Source of the DNA: Strigamia acuminata
Lineage: Eukaryota > Arthropoda > Chilopoda > Geophilomorpha > Linotaeniidae
Assembly (NCBI GenBank): GCA_949358305.1
Contig: OX442320.1
Span: 7,332,259-7,396,258 of the forward strand
DNA length: 64,000 nucleotides
Direction: 5' to 3'
In this document: positions 21,657 through 33,400 of the stretch, piece after piece
How positions within the stretch are numbered: the stretch's first letter is position 1
Layout of the letters: each line of letters starts with the position of its first letter
Position numbers and translations under genes: made by a program
The notes under the pieces: model-generated
What the model saw: the letters and a program-made list of their open reading frames with translations, nothing else
The model's database searches: none
What the model was told of the DNA's origin: nothing

Positions 21657-24600
21657 ATGGCAGCGGGACAGTGGCTCGACTCGAGGCAGATGGAAGTGAA
21701 AACCAAGTCGATCGAGCAAACCCTCGTGCCTTTGATTAATCAAGTAAGCAACGAATAATTTACTAAACTAATCCCGGCCTGATTTTAAGCCTCGTTTTAA
21801 TTTTGCAACCGTTTTAAAACCAAACAATTTCCAATCGGCCGCGTGCTGATTCAAAGGTAATTGCACTCGCACTTGTAAACAAAAAATTAATAATAACAAT
21901 AATAAATAAATTAAATCTAAAATAAAAATACAAAAAAAAATAAACTTTGAAAACTTGCAAGACGACACTCACAAAATGATGAATCGATCGAACCGAGCCC
22001 AAACTTTGAGCTCATCACGTCCGAAACTTGCGATCAATGCGAATTCTAATTACGCGTAGACTTCACGTAATCATCCGATCAGATCGATTCGATATTTATT
22101 TTTATCTCTCCATACTTCCTGGATTAAAACGAAACCCAAAGAAATTAATTCATAAAAATCAATTTTTGACTATTTCTGATTTTTTCCAAATTTCTAATTT
22201 TGATTTTTCAATTTTTATTCGAATTCTTTTGATTTTTTCCTCGCACTATTGATTATTTTCAGGCTTAAAATGAACTGCTAGGAGCACATTCCTCAGCATC
22301 CATTTATTGCGTGACCCCTGCACGAGCCTCAAAATATGTTAGGACATTTAAAATAACATTTCGTTTAATTACTTTTGTTTATTTCTATTTTCCCCCATTT
22401 TCTCGCGAGAAAACTAAATGCAACTTCTTGCATTATGCTAATTGCATTTTCTAATGGGAGGCCATTTTTTACAATTTTTTTAAAAAAAAATTTATTTTAA
22501 TTTTTATATTTTTTTCCAAGCGTAGGTGTCATTTAGGATAGAAATAAACCGAGATTACAGTTGTGAAAATGTTCTGCCACGCTTTTGATGTTTTATTCTT
22601 CTACCTAGGCTTTTGTGACGCGATTTAGCACGTCTTTCAAAGCCCCTGCGCTGCTACTCTGTTGCTAGGGCAACCGCAAAATCCAATTCTCGAATGATCG
22701 TGCCAAAATACTCGTTTTTCTTCAAACTACACGTAATTAAATAAAAAGGACAAATTTTCACAATTGTAGAAATGTTTTTACATCATGCAATTTATTTCTT
22801 CTTTTTAAAGAAACTCTCACCAGAGGGGAGTAGTAAACACTTTCTTTTTTTAACAATAGATGGCGAGTTCGTGAAAAATATTTAATTTTCTTTTCAATTT
22901 TTTCAATTTTTTATTTTTAAGAATTCAAAAAATTGGAAATTTAAGAACGTGGCGATCGATTTTTGCATAAACTATCGCATTTTCGCCATTTCTTTTCTCG
23001 TTTACGGGTGTAAAATTGAATTTCCGGCATTGGACGTTGATGAATGGGAAGAAATGAATTGCGAGACAGACACTGGAGCGACTTAGTGAATCGAGTTGTC
23101 CCATGTTTTTAATAAACAACAATCACTAACTCAATTTGTTATCGTTGGCTTTGATCTTGACTACTTTATTTAATTTTATTGGAATCCCGCCAGTCTCACT
23201 TTGGTTGGATTAACGCCAAACGACACACTGAACTTTTCAAAAACTATCAACCGACTGCGGCAGACTTAACTTCCGGCAACGTAAAAATCCAAACCATAGT
23301 TCAACCCTGGTGCCAAAAATCCGTAATGAAAACTAGATTATTGCACGGGCGCATAGCGCGATTTGAAAATAATTCGAAATTTTAACAAAAGGGCGGCGCT
23401 GATGATGCGTCGGATCGATTCTGTTTCGCTTCCTCTGCTGTCTCTCTCTCTCTACACATTGAGCATCCTTCAAGCCCGAGGTTTAGTCAACGAATCGTTT
23501 CCTCCTCTGCGCCGAAATATTTACCTTTTTTTGAGATTGCATTCGAGTCGGAGATTATTTTAAAACGAGTCATTTTGCAAGCCGACGATCGCACGTAGGT
23601 AAACATGGATTCGGTTGAAATTGACGAAACAGCGTACGATCCCGAGGTAGGACTCATGAAATGACGATTTCCATTTGATTTGATTAGGATTTAACACCCC
23701 CGTCGTTGTAAAACGACACTTCCTTACATTTTACACGAGCTCAGATTATAGGTCAAACGTGCGAATGTTCACTCGTGATGAGTTGCAACCAAACAAAACA
23801 GTTTCTTGCTTTTATTTTTAGAAAAATCAATATTAACTTTTAATTTTTTTTTTTTAAATTTTAAATTTACGTTTAAATGGAATGGATTTACACGCAAATT
23901 TAATTGGTTTGTGTTTTTTGGATTTTTTTGGGGTTTATTTTTTGGGGTTTTTATTTTGCAAGGATTAATGGAAGCCAGGTTTGATTTATTGGGAAATTGC
24001 AGTTCACCTTGTGCAGAGCTGATGCTCATGTTGATGCTGGGTGGTGGGGAATTTGGGGGGGATTTTTGGGTGGGGAATTGTGGGTTTTTTGGGTTTGGGG
24101 GTGCGTTTTAGCGTTTTTTTATGTCGAGAGGTGGTTTGGAAGTGTGTTGCGAGGCAGACCCCACCTGTAAGATACAGCGGTTAAGATATAGAGAGAGAAA
24201 TTGATTTTTAAGCTAAGTTTTAAAGCTGACTTTTTTCGCCATTTTTTTTTTCTTTTTTCCTTGACCTTGTTTTGCATGTGACAAATAAAAGTTGGCAATG
24301 TTCAGTGTGTGTTGAATCAATAATAATTTTGGAAATTTTTTTTTTTTTTTTTATTTTTTTTTTGTAAAAAAATTTTTTTTTTTATTATTTTTAATTTTAA
24401 TTTTGGTGTTAAATCGAGCGAATGGTGTCTGGTTAAGTTTTCAAGCGGCAATAATTATTCTTTGGCGATATGATCATCGTTCGAGATACACTGCGCCAAG
24501 TTTAGCGAAATTAAGAGGAATAAATTGGGACAGCGAATAAATTTACACTTTAACCGATAAGATAGTAAATGTTAATGTTTATTTTTTTATTTTTTTTTAA

Positions 24601-27600
24601 AGATGGCGAATTACGTTCGGATAATAATCTATGAATGAAATTATTTTAAGTGGAAATATTTCGTAAACGAAATCGATCGAGTTTAATAATTTATTTGCAT
24701 CGGATATTGACAGAAAACCGCCGTGATAATTAGATGGAATTGATTGAGTTTAATTTATATGTTTGCAAAAATGGTTTTGACGAGAAATCACTCTAATTGT
24801 TAATTGTTATTGTTTGCACGATGTTTTTGATTTTTGCCATTAATGCAATTAATTGCAATTGAATTTGCATCGATTGCTCAGATTACGACCTTAGTCAACC
24901 ACAAGGAGAAGGCCCTGAAATCGGAGAAGACTCTGCGGGCGATAGTTCGTGTCGGGCAAGCGGTGAACTTGGCGGTCGAGCGCTTCGTCACGGTGGGCGA
25001 AGCGATCGCCGACGACAACCCCGAAATCAAAATGGAAATGTACGAAGCCTGCAAAGAAGCCCGCGCGGCAGGTACGCCTGACGGTCTAACCACGTCCGCG
25101 AAAATCAATTTGGCGCCGATTAATAATGTATTTAATGAAAAATTGATGTAATTTCCAGGTTCGGCCATCGAGAAGTTGTGCGAAATCCAGTACGACGATC
25201 AACTGGAGACCCGCAAATGCGCCGATAAAAACGGAATGGTGCGAGCCGCCCGTGTTCTCCTCTCTTCGGTCACGCGCGTGCTTCTTTTGGCCGACACGGT
25301 CGTGGTCATGCAGCTGCTTTCTGCCAAAGACAGGGTAAATGAAATATCAAAAAATAATGCTAATTTAATGGAAATGATTAATTAAAATTGGTTTTTAGGT
25401 TTCCGTGAGTCTTAATAGACTGGAAAATGTGACGAATTTCACGGAATTCGTCAAGGCGTTCAGTCAATTCGGCAGCGAAATGGTGGAATTAGCTCACATC
25501 ACCGGTGATCGACAAAATGTCGGTAGATGAATCCGAAGTGGGTATGGATTGAATTTCTAATCCGCTGTGCCGTTTATTAGGATCTGAAGGACGAGAAACG
25601 GCGGGCGCAAATGTCTGCCGCGCGCCAGGTGCTGGAGCGTTCGACCATGATGTTATTGACATCGTCCAAAGTAAATTGTACGAAGGAAGGCGTCCGCGAG
25701 ACATTTGATCGATTTTTTTGTTTACAATTTTTTTACAGACCTGTCTTCGTCATCCGGAGTGTCAGACGGCGCGCGAGAACCGGGACACGGTTTTCTGTCA
25801 GATGAGACGCGCCATGGACTTGATCCACTTTGTCATGAAGGACGGCGTGATGGACAACTTGGCGGCGCTCGAGCCCTGGCACAACGGACACGGCATTACC
25901 GCAACACAGCCTAGGTATACCGATTGGGACAATAACCACACCGTCCATAAAGCCATCAAGAAATACGAGGATATCGTCGAGATGACCCGCATGACGTTGG
26001 TGGGACCCAACTATCGAGAAAAGCTCATCAGTGCCTTAGACGCAATCATCGAGCGAACGCAGGATTTCACCGATTCGGCGTACACGAGTCACGAACATCG
26101 CGAGAGCATGCTCTTGCTCTGCGATCGTTGCAAGCTCGAGTTGAATCAGTTGCTTAGAATTGGTGTTAGTATGGTGAGTTATTTATTTAATCAAATAATT
26201 CATAAAATAATTAATAAATTTAATAATTTTAATTTTAAAGGATCACAACGATTCGATTTCGCCGAGCGACGAGCTCGAGACTGCCATCATTAAGACGTTG
26301 AAGGCATCGAAAGAGTTGAAACAGCAGGTGCTAATGGGAATTGAATTTGTTTGTATAATGCTCGTAGTTTGTCGCCGTGTGATTTAGTTGCAAGACACGG
26401 CTTTGGATCAGGGAAACGAGTTAGGCAAAATGGACGATCTGGAAATGCTGAGCGCGCTTCGGAATGCAGCCATGTCGACGGACAGCGAGCGGATGGAGGA
26501 GTATGCCGAACGGTTCATGGAGAATGTGGAACACGTGCAAGAAGTCCGATGAATAAATTAATTTAAAAAATTTTTTTTTAAAAATTATTTTATTTTAGGT
26601 GTGTAAACTGTTGCGGCATATTGCAAACACTGAATCGCTTCAAGTAACCTCGAAACAATGCGAATCTAACATTCGAATATTTGGGCCACAGGTGAGTGAG
26701 TGAGCGATTTGATAAATTTTTTCGAATACGTGTTTGTGTTTTAGGTTCTGTGCGCTGCACAAACGTTTTGCCTTTATCCGACGAGTAAAATCGCGAAAGA
26801 AAATTTGGACGTGTTTATCGACGTGTGGCGGTCTCTCTTAGTGGATTTGGTGTCGGTGACGCGCGAAATCGGTGAACTGTGCAGTACCAAGTTGCCCGAG
26901 AAGCAAGTTTACATGTCGCTTCCCAGGCCGGGGGTGAGAAACGAATTGGAAATGGACGAGGGAATGTTTATTTCATTTATTTGTGTGTTTTTAAATTGTA
27001 GAAACACGGGACGACCAGCAAACCGCTCAAACCGACTAAGTTAGACGACGAAGAGCAAGCGAAAATAGCCAAACTCGGGCTGGAGATGAAGATGCTGACG
27101 TCCGAAATGGACGCCGAGACGGAAAAGTGGGAGGAATCGGAAAACGACATCGTGAAACGTGCCAAAAGCATGTCTTCAATGGCCTTCTCCATGTATCAAT
27201 TCACGCGTGGGGAAGGCGCTCTTAAAACTACTCAGGACCTTTTTACTCAAGCGGAATTCTTCGCCGAAGAGGCGAATAAACTGTACAAAGTCGTGCGACA
27301 TTTTTCATATCAGGTTTAAAAATTAAAATTAAAATTAAAATTTAAAATTAATTTTTTGTTTTGTTTAGGTTCCTGGCGGTGCTCAGAAAAAGGAACTTTT
27401 GGAGTATCTGGACAAGGTGCCCACTTATGTCCAGCAATTGCAATTCACCGTTAAGAATCCGACCGTGGGCAAAGCCGCAACCTTTACGAAGGTGATTGCG
27501 AGTTGTGGTGTTTTGGAGAGGAAATTAATTCGATTTTTGTGTTGTTTCAGGTTGATAATGTCATTCAGGAGACGAAAAATCTCATGAATGTCATCTCTAA

Positions 27601-28696
27601 GGTTGTCACGACATGTTTCGTGTGCGCAACTAAGGTAGGTTTCGCTGCAATTCCGTCCAATTAAACTTTTAAGAATTTGAAATCACTTTTTTTCCACTTT
27701 GATTTGTGAAAGCAATTAAGTGTGAGTTAAATTAAACAAATCACTCATCTCATTAAATTGATTGACACACTTTTATAATATAAAAAAGAAAATTTATAGT
27801 AGAATAAATTAGAAGGAGATAATTTTGTAAATAAAGAATAAATAAACTCATTTAAGTACCAAAGATTAAGTCCTATGGTCCTATACTGTGTCTATCTCAC
27901 TATTATTCCTTGCCTTCACATTTTTCTCTCTTTTTCTCTCTTCCATCCTATTTTTCTAGTTTAATATATTCCTTCCTGAAGACAAGAATTCAGACATCGT
28001 AAGTTGTAATTAGGAATACAACTATTGTCTGTTGGACAATTTTTTCTTTTAAATTTTTGTTTGTTTGAGACGAGTCGTAGGTTTTTATTTATTTATTTAT
28101 TTTTTAAATAAAATTTTTTAAAACACATTTATAATTTAATTTAATTTAATTCAAACGCAAAGAAGAATTATTTGTTGAGTTTTTGTTTGTTGTTCTTGGC
28201 ACCCGAAATCGTGTCGTTTGTGTGCAACGTGCACTGACAGTCCTATTATTACAAAACTCACTTTTGCACAGAAGTATAAACGCATGCTCTCACACATTTT
28301 AATTTCCACTTTTTCTTTTGCATCGGAGTACGTGTTTGCGAATGTGACGTTTGCAAGTGTCATTTGTTTGTTTAACAGTGTAGAGTAATATAATTTCTTG
28401 TTAATTTTTAGGAGCTGAATATATTTAAAAAATAAGTTTTTGTAGCTCCAATTGAGTCCAACATACTTCGATTAGTTTTTTATTTTTTTTAATTTTTTAA
28501 TATTTGGTTTTGACTCTGAACTGATATTTTTCGTTTGTTTTTCCAGTACAATTTGGACTTCCGTGGCGCAGCAGCTCGATCGCGAGCCGTCTCGCCGTAC
28601 AGAAGCGAAGGAGAAGAAGGCGGACAAGGCTTATCCGACGGTGCGTCCGGCTCCCCGATAAAGGGCGGCGGCACGTCGTCGGACGGGAGCATCTGA
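21657..28696 (+). CDS. Alpha-catulin (vinculin/alpha-catenin superfamily)
   Basis: Fourteen coding exons plus a 39-nt cassette: 21657-21743, 24882-25071, 25159-25334, 25399-25518, 25581-25670, 25739-26173, 26241-26327, 26388-26543, 26599-26691, 26745-26933, 27002-27313, 27369-27491, 27551-27634, (27960-27998), 28547-28696; 776 residues with the cassette, all in phase. Vertebrate alpha-catulin is about 730. Diagnostic catulin blocks include KSIEQTLVPLINQITTLVN, RVGQAVNLAVERF, FTDSAYTSHEHRE, SKIAKENLDVF, EQAKIAKLGL and FTRGEGALKT. Catulin is a cytoplasmic helical-bundle scaffold linked to dystrophin complexes and Rho signalling. The C-terminal exon (NLDFRG start, Gly/Ser-rich) ends at TGA 28694-28696. 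Donors after exons 4 and 8 are weak (GTCGGT, GTCCGA), but phase and conservation support them. Confidence 0.93.
23605..23646 (+). CDS. Candidate alternative first coding exon of alpha-catulin
   Basis: Inside intron 1, an ATG opens 14 codons (MDSVEIDETAYDPE) that end in phase 0 on a GTAGGA donor, the same phase as the 24882 exon. The preceding 500 bases are richer in GC and CT. A transcript starting here would lack the KSIEQTLVPL helix. The support is only phase and context. Confidence 0.35.
27960..27998 (+). CDS. 39-nt cassette exon of alpha-catulin
   Basis: A pyrimidine tract with TTTTCTAG precedes, and a strong GTAAGT donor follows. Thirteen codons (FNIFLPEDKNSDI) enter and leave in phase 0, between the last helix exon and the C-terminal exon, so inclusion or skipping keeps the frame. 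Confidence 0.65.
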
Positions 28697-30426
28697 CAGT
28701 TTGGAATGGCCCGACGAGGGGCCAATAAACAAGAACCGCGACGAACTCGCGTGTCTTTTTTACTCTTTTAGGGCCAAGATCCAAACAAGATTAGTCGTGG
28801 ACTTCGTTGGCTTTGCGGGGCGGAAAAGCGGTTGAGAGAGCGAGAGGAGAAACCATACGCGGCAATTTCGGATTTTTTTATTATTTTTATTATTTTTTAT
28901 TTGGTTTGTTTATAATTTAATTTATCTAGATTAATATTCTAAATGTTTTTTTTTTTTTTTTTTTAATTTAGATTTTATTCTCGGCTTTTTGTTTATTTAA
29001 TTTATAACTTACTCAGGTAAATTTTTATTTATTTTAATTTTTTTAAAAATTTTTAAATAATTAATTTTTTTTAAATTTTTTTTTTAATGTTTAGGTATTG
29101 TTTTGGTTTTGTTTTTTATTTTTAATTTTTTAAAACCGAAAATGCTCTTTTCCAGCTCTGCAAAAATCACATCTAACGAGGATCACGTTAATCTTGCTGA
29201 ATTTAAATTTAATTTGAAGAATTTTTCGGACATTTCGACTATGTGCCAAAGGTAAAAAAGTGTCAAAGCGAAGTAATAAATCAAAACTAACCATAAAACC
29301 GCACGTAAATAAAATGTAAATACATTAAAACCAATTATTAACCGCACGAATTTGCATATTGGAGTAGAAATTTTGCTCAAATTGATATCAAACGTCGAGT
29401 CGAGATGTCCGCGGAAGGACCTGGGCCCTATTTCGCATTGTTAATTTAAAATCATAAATATCAACGCATCATCATTCCAAAAAAATCATTAATGCTCATT
29501 ATCATCCTGAAAGGAAAATTAAATTAGCAAATTGAAGATAATAATATATCAAAAAACCTATTCTAATAATAATGATATATTCTAATAAATAACAAGTTGC
29601 TATTGTTGCTATTGTGTAATTTAAATGTAAACGAATCATGTTTACTATAAAGGAGGGATATAAATTATTTGAGTGTTACGGAATTTCATTATATACTTCT
29701 ATAGTTAAAAAAAATAAATAAATAAAATTAAAATTAAAATAAATGCTGTTAGATTTGATTTCTTTTCACTTATTTTGCAGTTTGAAAAAGTGAAATTATT
29801 TCAACTCTTAGGTAACGAGGAAATGTTGTTATATATAAATATATATATATAATTTGCATTTAATATATAAGATTTTATCACGCATTTTAAAAATGTTTTT
29901 CTATTCTCTATTATATATAATATATATAAACTTAAATGGAAAATAATATTGTTTTGCCAAGTTTTTTGTACAAACTGAAGAATCTGTCGAGTTTTAATGT
30001 CGGTCTGATGTAACTAGCGTAGAAATGAAATTGATTTAATGGCTGTGCAATATTTTGATTCATTTTTATCGTTGTTTCATCCATTTATACACAAGAAAAA
30101 CAAACAGAAAAAGGTAAAAAAAAAAAAATCAATTTGATTTTATTTTAATGAAATTTTTGTTAATTATTTATTTATTTTTATCGATTTTTGCGTTTTGATC
30201 AAAATGATTTTTTTCTCTCTCTCGTATTCTTTCCTCTAGGATTCCCCAGTCTCTCCACTCCACCCCCGAGTGAGGAATCGACAAAACCCTACAGTAAATG
30301 ACCCTCGAAAGGCCACCAGAGTTAGTGAGTGAGTTGAGTCGAGTTCGGCTTCCCTCGCCGCATTTCATTTTCTCGCGCACGAGTTTCTGTTCAATGTCAC
30401 CCGCTATTTCTCGCTCGTTGTTTGGA
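28697..30426. other. Intergenic region between alpha-catulin and tensin
   Basis: AT-rich, with several TATATA tracts near 29830-29930. The stretch 30230-30426, just before the tensin TATA box, is CT/GC-richer. No gene was recognised. Confidence 0.5.
28724..28729 (+). terminator. Polyadenylation signal AATAAA, alpha-catulin
   Basis: AATAAA lies 27 bp after the stop codon. If used, the 3' UTR is very short. Confidence 0.5.
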
Positions 30427-30433
30427 TATAAAA
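30427..30433 (+). promoter_or_regulatory. TATA box of tensin
   Basis: TATAAAA stands in a GC-richer stretch 37 bp before the ATG at 30471. Transcription would start about 25-30 bp downstream, leaving a 5' UTR of only about 10-20 nt. Confidence 0.6.
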
Positions 30434-30470
30434 GCGCAAGTTTTGTTCGTTGTACACGCACCGACTGAAC

Positions 30471-33400
30471 ATGGCTCTGTGCGGACTCTGTGTCTGTCAC
30501 GAGGAACCCAGACCCAAAATTAGCGGGCCTTTACATCTCTTATTGCAGGTAAGAATGTTTTGGCGGGATTTAAATGCGGTTTGAGGGTTGGGGAATTGGG
30601 AATTCATGATTTTTCGTTCGTTTTCGGTGAATTTTTCAATTATTTTGATTTGTTTTTGTTGTTTTTTTATTATTGTTTTGTTGAGACTTGAGATCATCAT
30701 CTGAAAAAGATTTTTTCTGGCCAAGATCCAAGGAATTGTTTTTTTTTTTGTTTTTTTTTTGTTTTTCGATTTGATTTTCTACCTGAGTAGGATTTTTTTT
30801 TTTTTTTTTACCTGAACAAGGTCAGCAGGGACCCACATAAGAATGAGGAAGGTGTCCGCTCGTAAATCTGCGGTCTCGGAAAGGAGTTTTGGAGAAAGAA
30901 AAAAAAAATTGTTTTTGCATTAGGAAATTCCGTGAGGTTATTATTTTCTATTCATTGCTAATGGGTTAATTTAGAAAGAAATTTTTATATTTATTTTTTA
31001 TTATTTTTTATTATTTTTTTGAAAAAATTTAATTCGTGACTCTCTACCCCGTTAAATTCACTTTGCCCTCCGATAATATTTCACGTTCTTCTTCTTCCAA
31101 CACACCTGCAAGGTGTGAATCACGATGGATTTATGGCATTTTTTATTTTCATGCAGGCTACATTATACTCTAGGGGTTACCAAAGCTATATTTCAACAAG
31201 TTTACGCTTTACACGACGGCGAATTTAATTTAATTGTAATTTTAAAATTTTTTTATTTTCCTCTATCATTTTTACATTCCAAAACTTGACTCACTGGAAT
31301 TACCATCGCACCATCGAACTATAAATCAACTTAAAGAATGCGATCGGATATTAGGAGTCACCAATCCGTGAAAAAAAAAAAAAAATCTGCCGAATTGTCT
31401 GTGACAAAACCCCAAAAAAACAACACGCAAGTTGCGATGAGTGAACGAACATGAAAATCGCAACATTTATCGATTATTCCTCCAAATCAACACGAACAAC
31501 TGAATCTGACACTCGTAGAGCAACATTGTGTAGCGATAAGTGAGACGAGTGATTCCATAAGACCACCCCAATTTAAAAGGAAGAAAAACCCCGAGGAAGT
31601 TGGGGGTTCTGTATTTTTTCTTCTCTTCTCTTCTTGTTGTTGATGGGTGTAGCAGGACGGGGGAATAAAGGCGCACGTGTGTAAGCCGCTCCCTAGTCAT
31701 CATTTCTAATGTTGAAGGCATTATACGCTCGAAACGAGATCGCAATTATATATTTCTTGAAAGGTTGTAATCGGAAATTACGTTTAAATCAGATAAGGAC
31801 GTGGTGTCAGGAAACTTTTCCGTCTTATTCGTAATTATCTCTTCATTAGGGTTAACCTTGGCACAACTTTTCGCTTAATATAATTGATCGAACGAGTGAA
31901 TGGGGTTTATTAGCAAAATGGACGGATTAGAAAGAAATGAAAGGGTTTTTTTTTCTTCTTAAAATTAATGACAGTTAAGTGAATAGGCCTATATGAATGG
32001 TTGGAATTTGCAAGTTTTGTTGGTGCATCTCTAGTGGCTCTTATTGGAGCTTATGAAGCGGCTCTTGTTGGCTGTAGAGGTTGTAGGGGTTTGTACAGAT
32101 TAATCCCCCCTAGTGTGGATGGAGGGAGGAAGCGAGGGGGCAGTGAATGGGCAAGTGTCAACGCTTGACGGATGAGACCAACTGTAGGAATGTCGTGTCT
32201 GCATTCAAGCCGCGTTTTACTGCGAGCTTTAATGTTGATGTTAATGTAGTGAATAAAAATGAGGGGAAAAAAAAAAGAGTTTTTTTATTTTTATTTTTTG
32301 TTTTTGTATTGTAAATGAAGTTGAAAGGTTGCACTTGATCATATACAATGACATTGTTGGTTATTTCCTCTTTGGATTGGACGTGCGACACATTTATGGT
32401 GTTTTTTGAGGTTTGCTTAGCTGAGTAAACGTTGTTGCTAAGGATAAATTGGTAAATTGGTAAAATGATGGCGTTTTTATTACCTAGTCTTGTTTATTAA
32501 TGGGAAAAATTCATAATAATTATTGTAATAGCTGTTACTTAAGTCCTTTTGATGTTGGGGAGGGTTTTTGAGGATGAGACGATGAGTGGAACATGTGCAC
32601 AAATGCTGTTTGTCATAAGGGGAGAAGTTGAGTAAATCTGTCACTTTAAAAGCAATTTGTTAGCGAGGGAAGAACGGAATGAGAATGTCGTTTTAGATGG
32701 GTTGAGTTTGCGGTTTTTGCCGCGAGATGTCGTCAGTTACCATCGCTCGGTGTTTCGTTACTTTTTTTTACTTATTTTTTTATTTTTTATTTATTTTCTT
32801 GTTGGAGTGGGCGGATTACGTAGTCGCGCCACATGTGTGATATCCTTTATGCCGTAACGTGTTGAATAGAAAACACAAGATAAATGCGCAGAATTTATAG
32901 AGTTTTATCAGGTAGGTTGGCCATTTTTGAATACGTCGGTTTGGTTTCTTGTTGTAAAAGTTTATCAATGTGTGTCAGTTATTTTGAAATTATTTATTTG
33001 CACTCGAGTACTCGACGTTAGTGTAGCTAAATTTATTTTTTTTATTTATTTTATATTTATTTTAATTTTTTTTTTAAAAAAAAGAGGAAAAAATTGTGAT
33101 AAATGAGAAATGTTTTGTAATTAATTGATGTTAATGTATCTTTAATAATTGCGGATCATTTTCCAGCTCGCTCGACCTTGAAAACACATCCATTTTTGTT
33201 TGCATAGCAGTCACAGGTGGCATGTGTTTTGCACGTGTGCGTTTGTTTACCCTGCAATACACGTCTTTCCTCCCCCACTCTTCTGCCTCGTGTGGAAAAT
33301 AAATTCTCGAAATTCGATTTTGCTCGCCAGATGGCTTGCAAATGCATTCTGGGAATTCATAACTGGAAAACATGTTTAACTCTTTAACTAAAACTTGAAA

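Noticed and set aside
23806-24111. 101-codon Phe/Gly-rich frame in alpha-catulin intron 1
   Set aside because: Low-complexity T/G-rich sequence; composition alone explains it.
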